Below, in pieces: positions 62,983 through 64,000 of a stretch of DNA of 64,000 bases; position 1 is the stretch's first letter, and the number at the start of each line of letters is the position of its first letter. Under the pieces are notes generated by a model, which worked only from the letters and a program-made list of their open reading frames with translations, was not told the DNA's origin and did no database searches. The position numbers and the translations under genes are program-made. Source of the stretch: Deinococcus rubellus (GTDB taxonomy: Bacteria > Deinococcota > Deinococci > Deinococcales > Deinococcaceae); contig NZ_CP104213.1 in NCBI RefSeq assembly GCF_025244745.1, positions 1,638,001-1,702,000 on the forward strand, read 5' to 3'.

Positions 62983-64000
62983 GCAGCACCTTCCGCTCGT
63001 TGAAAATCCACAATTACCGTGTCTGGGCCAGTGGGGCCATCATTTCTAACATCGGCACCTGGATGCAGCGCACGGCCCAGGACTGGCTGGTGCTGACCCA
63101 GCTCACCCACCATAATGCCACCGCGCTCGGCGTCGTGACGGCGCTGCAATTCGGCCCGCAGCTGCTGCTGCTGCCGCTCACTGGACTGGCCGCCGATACC
63201 CTGGACCGCCGCCGCCTGCTGATGGCGACCCAGATGGGCCAGGGCGTGCTGGCGCTGCTGCTGGGTCTGCTGACGGTGCTGGGCCATGTGCAGCTCTGGC
63301 AGGTCTACGGCTTCGCGGCGCTGCTGGGCATCGTCACCGCTTTCGATGCCCCGGTGCGTCAGACCTTCGTCTCGGAACTGGTCAGTGAGGCCGACTTGCC
63401 CAATGCGGTGGGCCTCAACTCGACCTCGTTCAACGCGGCCCGGATGGTGGGGCCAGCCGTGGCCGGGGTGCTGATCGGCGCAGTGGGCACCGGCTGGGTC
63501 TTTCTGATCAACGCGGCCTCGTTCGCCGCCGTGATCGTCTCGCTCAGTCGGCTGCGGCTGAGTGAGCTGCGCCGCGATGAGCGGGCGGCCCGCAAGTCCG
63601 GCAATCTGCTGGAAGGCTTCGCCTACGTCCGGCAGCGCCCCGACCTGAGGGTCATTTTGCTGATGTTGTTTTTTGTCGGCACCTTCGCCATCAACTTCCC
63701 GATTTTCATTTCCACCATGTCGGTCAGCGTCTTTCACGCCGGGGCGGGTGAGTACGGGTTGCTCAACTCGGTGATGGCGGTGGGCGCGGTGGCGGGCGCG
63801 CTGCTGGCGGCCCGGCGCGACACGGTGCCGTTCGGGGTGCTGCTCAGCGGCGCGGCTGTGCTGGGCGTCGGCCTGGCCCTGGCCGCCGTGATGCCGAGCA
63901 TCTGGCTGTTCGGGCTGACGCTGGTCGTCGTGGGCATCTCGGCACAGACGTTTATGAATTCCTCCAACACCATCATGCAGCTCAGCACTGAACCCGCCAT
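62979..64000 (+). CDS. MFS transporter, cut by the right edge
   Basis: 340 codons are visible without a stop. It is an MFS exporter of the EntS/MFS_3 type, with N-terminal FRSLKIHNYRVWASGAIISN then GTWMQRTAQDWLVL, the cytoplasmic loop GLAADTLDRRRLL between segments 2 and 3, and VGPAVAGVLIGAVG. About nine membrane segments are present so far. Together with the MarR regulator it probably exports a small toxic compound. ATG 62979 is chosen by position and by the overlapping stop of the mini-ORF. Confidence 0.9.
   Translation, partial: MSSTFRSLKIHNYRVWASGAIISNIGTWMQRTAQDWLVLTQLTHHNATALGVVTALQFGPQLLLLPLTGLAADTLDRRRLLMATQMGQGVLALLLGLLTVLGHVQLWQVYGFAALLGIVTAFDAPVRQTFVSELVSEADLPNAVGLNSTSFNAARMVGPAVAGVLIGAVGTGWVFLINAASFAAVIVSLSRLRLSELRRDERAARKSGNLLEGFAYVRQRPDLRVILLMLFFVGTFAINFPIFISTMSVSVFHAGAGEYGLLNSVMAVGAVAGALLAARRDTVPFGVLLSGAAVLGVGLALAAVMPSIWLFGLTLVVVGISAQTFMNSSNTIMQLSTEPA

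Overview
The window is a stretch of GC-rich bacterial chromosome that I assign to the genus Deinococcus. Four things point there. At least fifteen genes have a TANNNT -10 hexamer 6-7 nt before the start codon, the signature of leaderless mRNAs that are common in Deinococcus. gyrA has a perfect 17-bp palindrome upstream that matches the radiation/desiccation response motif (RDRM). priA lacks a recognisable Walker A motif. The gene content (thyX, pairs of Crp/Fnr regulators, huge GAF/PAS kinases, Thermus/Deinococcus-type peptide ABC permeases) also fits. I see no phage, IS element, CRISPR array or rRNA: this is mostly core chromosome.

Layout. 1-9 kb: a membrane protein cut by the left edge, a 58-residue acidic protein, PhoH, shikimate dehydrogenase coupled to a CHASE/PAS histidine kinase, a leucine-rich-variant/HEAT-like repeat protein and an FCP1-like HAD phosphatase. 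9-11 kb: a MoxR ATPase plus VWA/metallopeptidase-like pair. 11-17 kb: a membrane-anchored Fe-S oxidoreductase with a long repetitive tail, an Rrf2 regulator with IscR-type cysteines, pyrD, an HNH protein and a Crp/Fnr regulator. 17-25 kb: gyrA with its RDRM, a multi-GAF histidine kinase and a SurA/PpiC-like foldase. 25-32 kb: tRNA-Arg, recF plus a DciA-like gene, a MogA/MoaB protein and an M16 peptidase. 32-36 kb: a T-box riboswitch, a frameshifted NUDIX gene and valS. 36-42 kb: a five-gene peptide ABC importer with a frameshift in its binding protein. 42-49 kb: secG, tRNA-Leu, a leaderless operon (57-residue membrane protein, MBL hydrolase, purD), an RNHCP protein, a second Crp/Fnr regulator, an HDAC-family deacetylase and PspA. 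49-54 kb: EVE protein, thyX, a TetR/MBL divergent unit and an acyl-CoA dehydrogenase. 54-64 kb: a CPT-like kinase, priA, a TPR protein, an aminotransferase, a frameshifted aminoglycoside-phosphotransferase-like gene, proB, and a MarR/MFS pair cut by the right edge.

The strongest regulatory signals are the T-box (candidate specifier GTC, terminator, UGGU acceptor-pairing bulge), the gyrA RDRM, and an inverted repeat that encloses the back-to-back TetR and MBL promoters. Three genes are broken at a GGGG run on the + strand. One added G repairs two of them fully and restores frame in the third, so sequencing error has to be considered before they are called pseudogenes. Several small genes (58, 57, 36 aa) and the two edge genes were read directly from the sequence.
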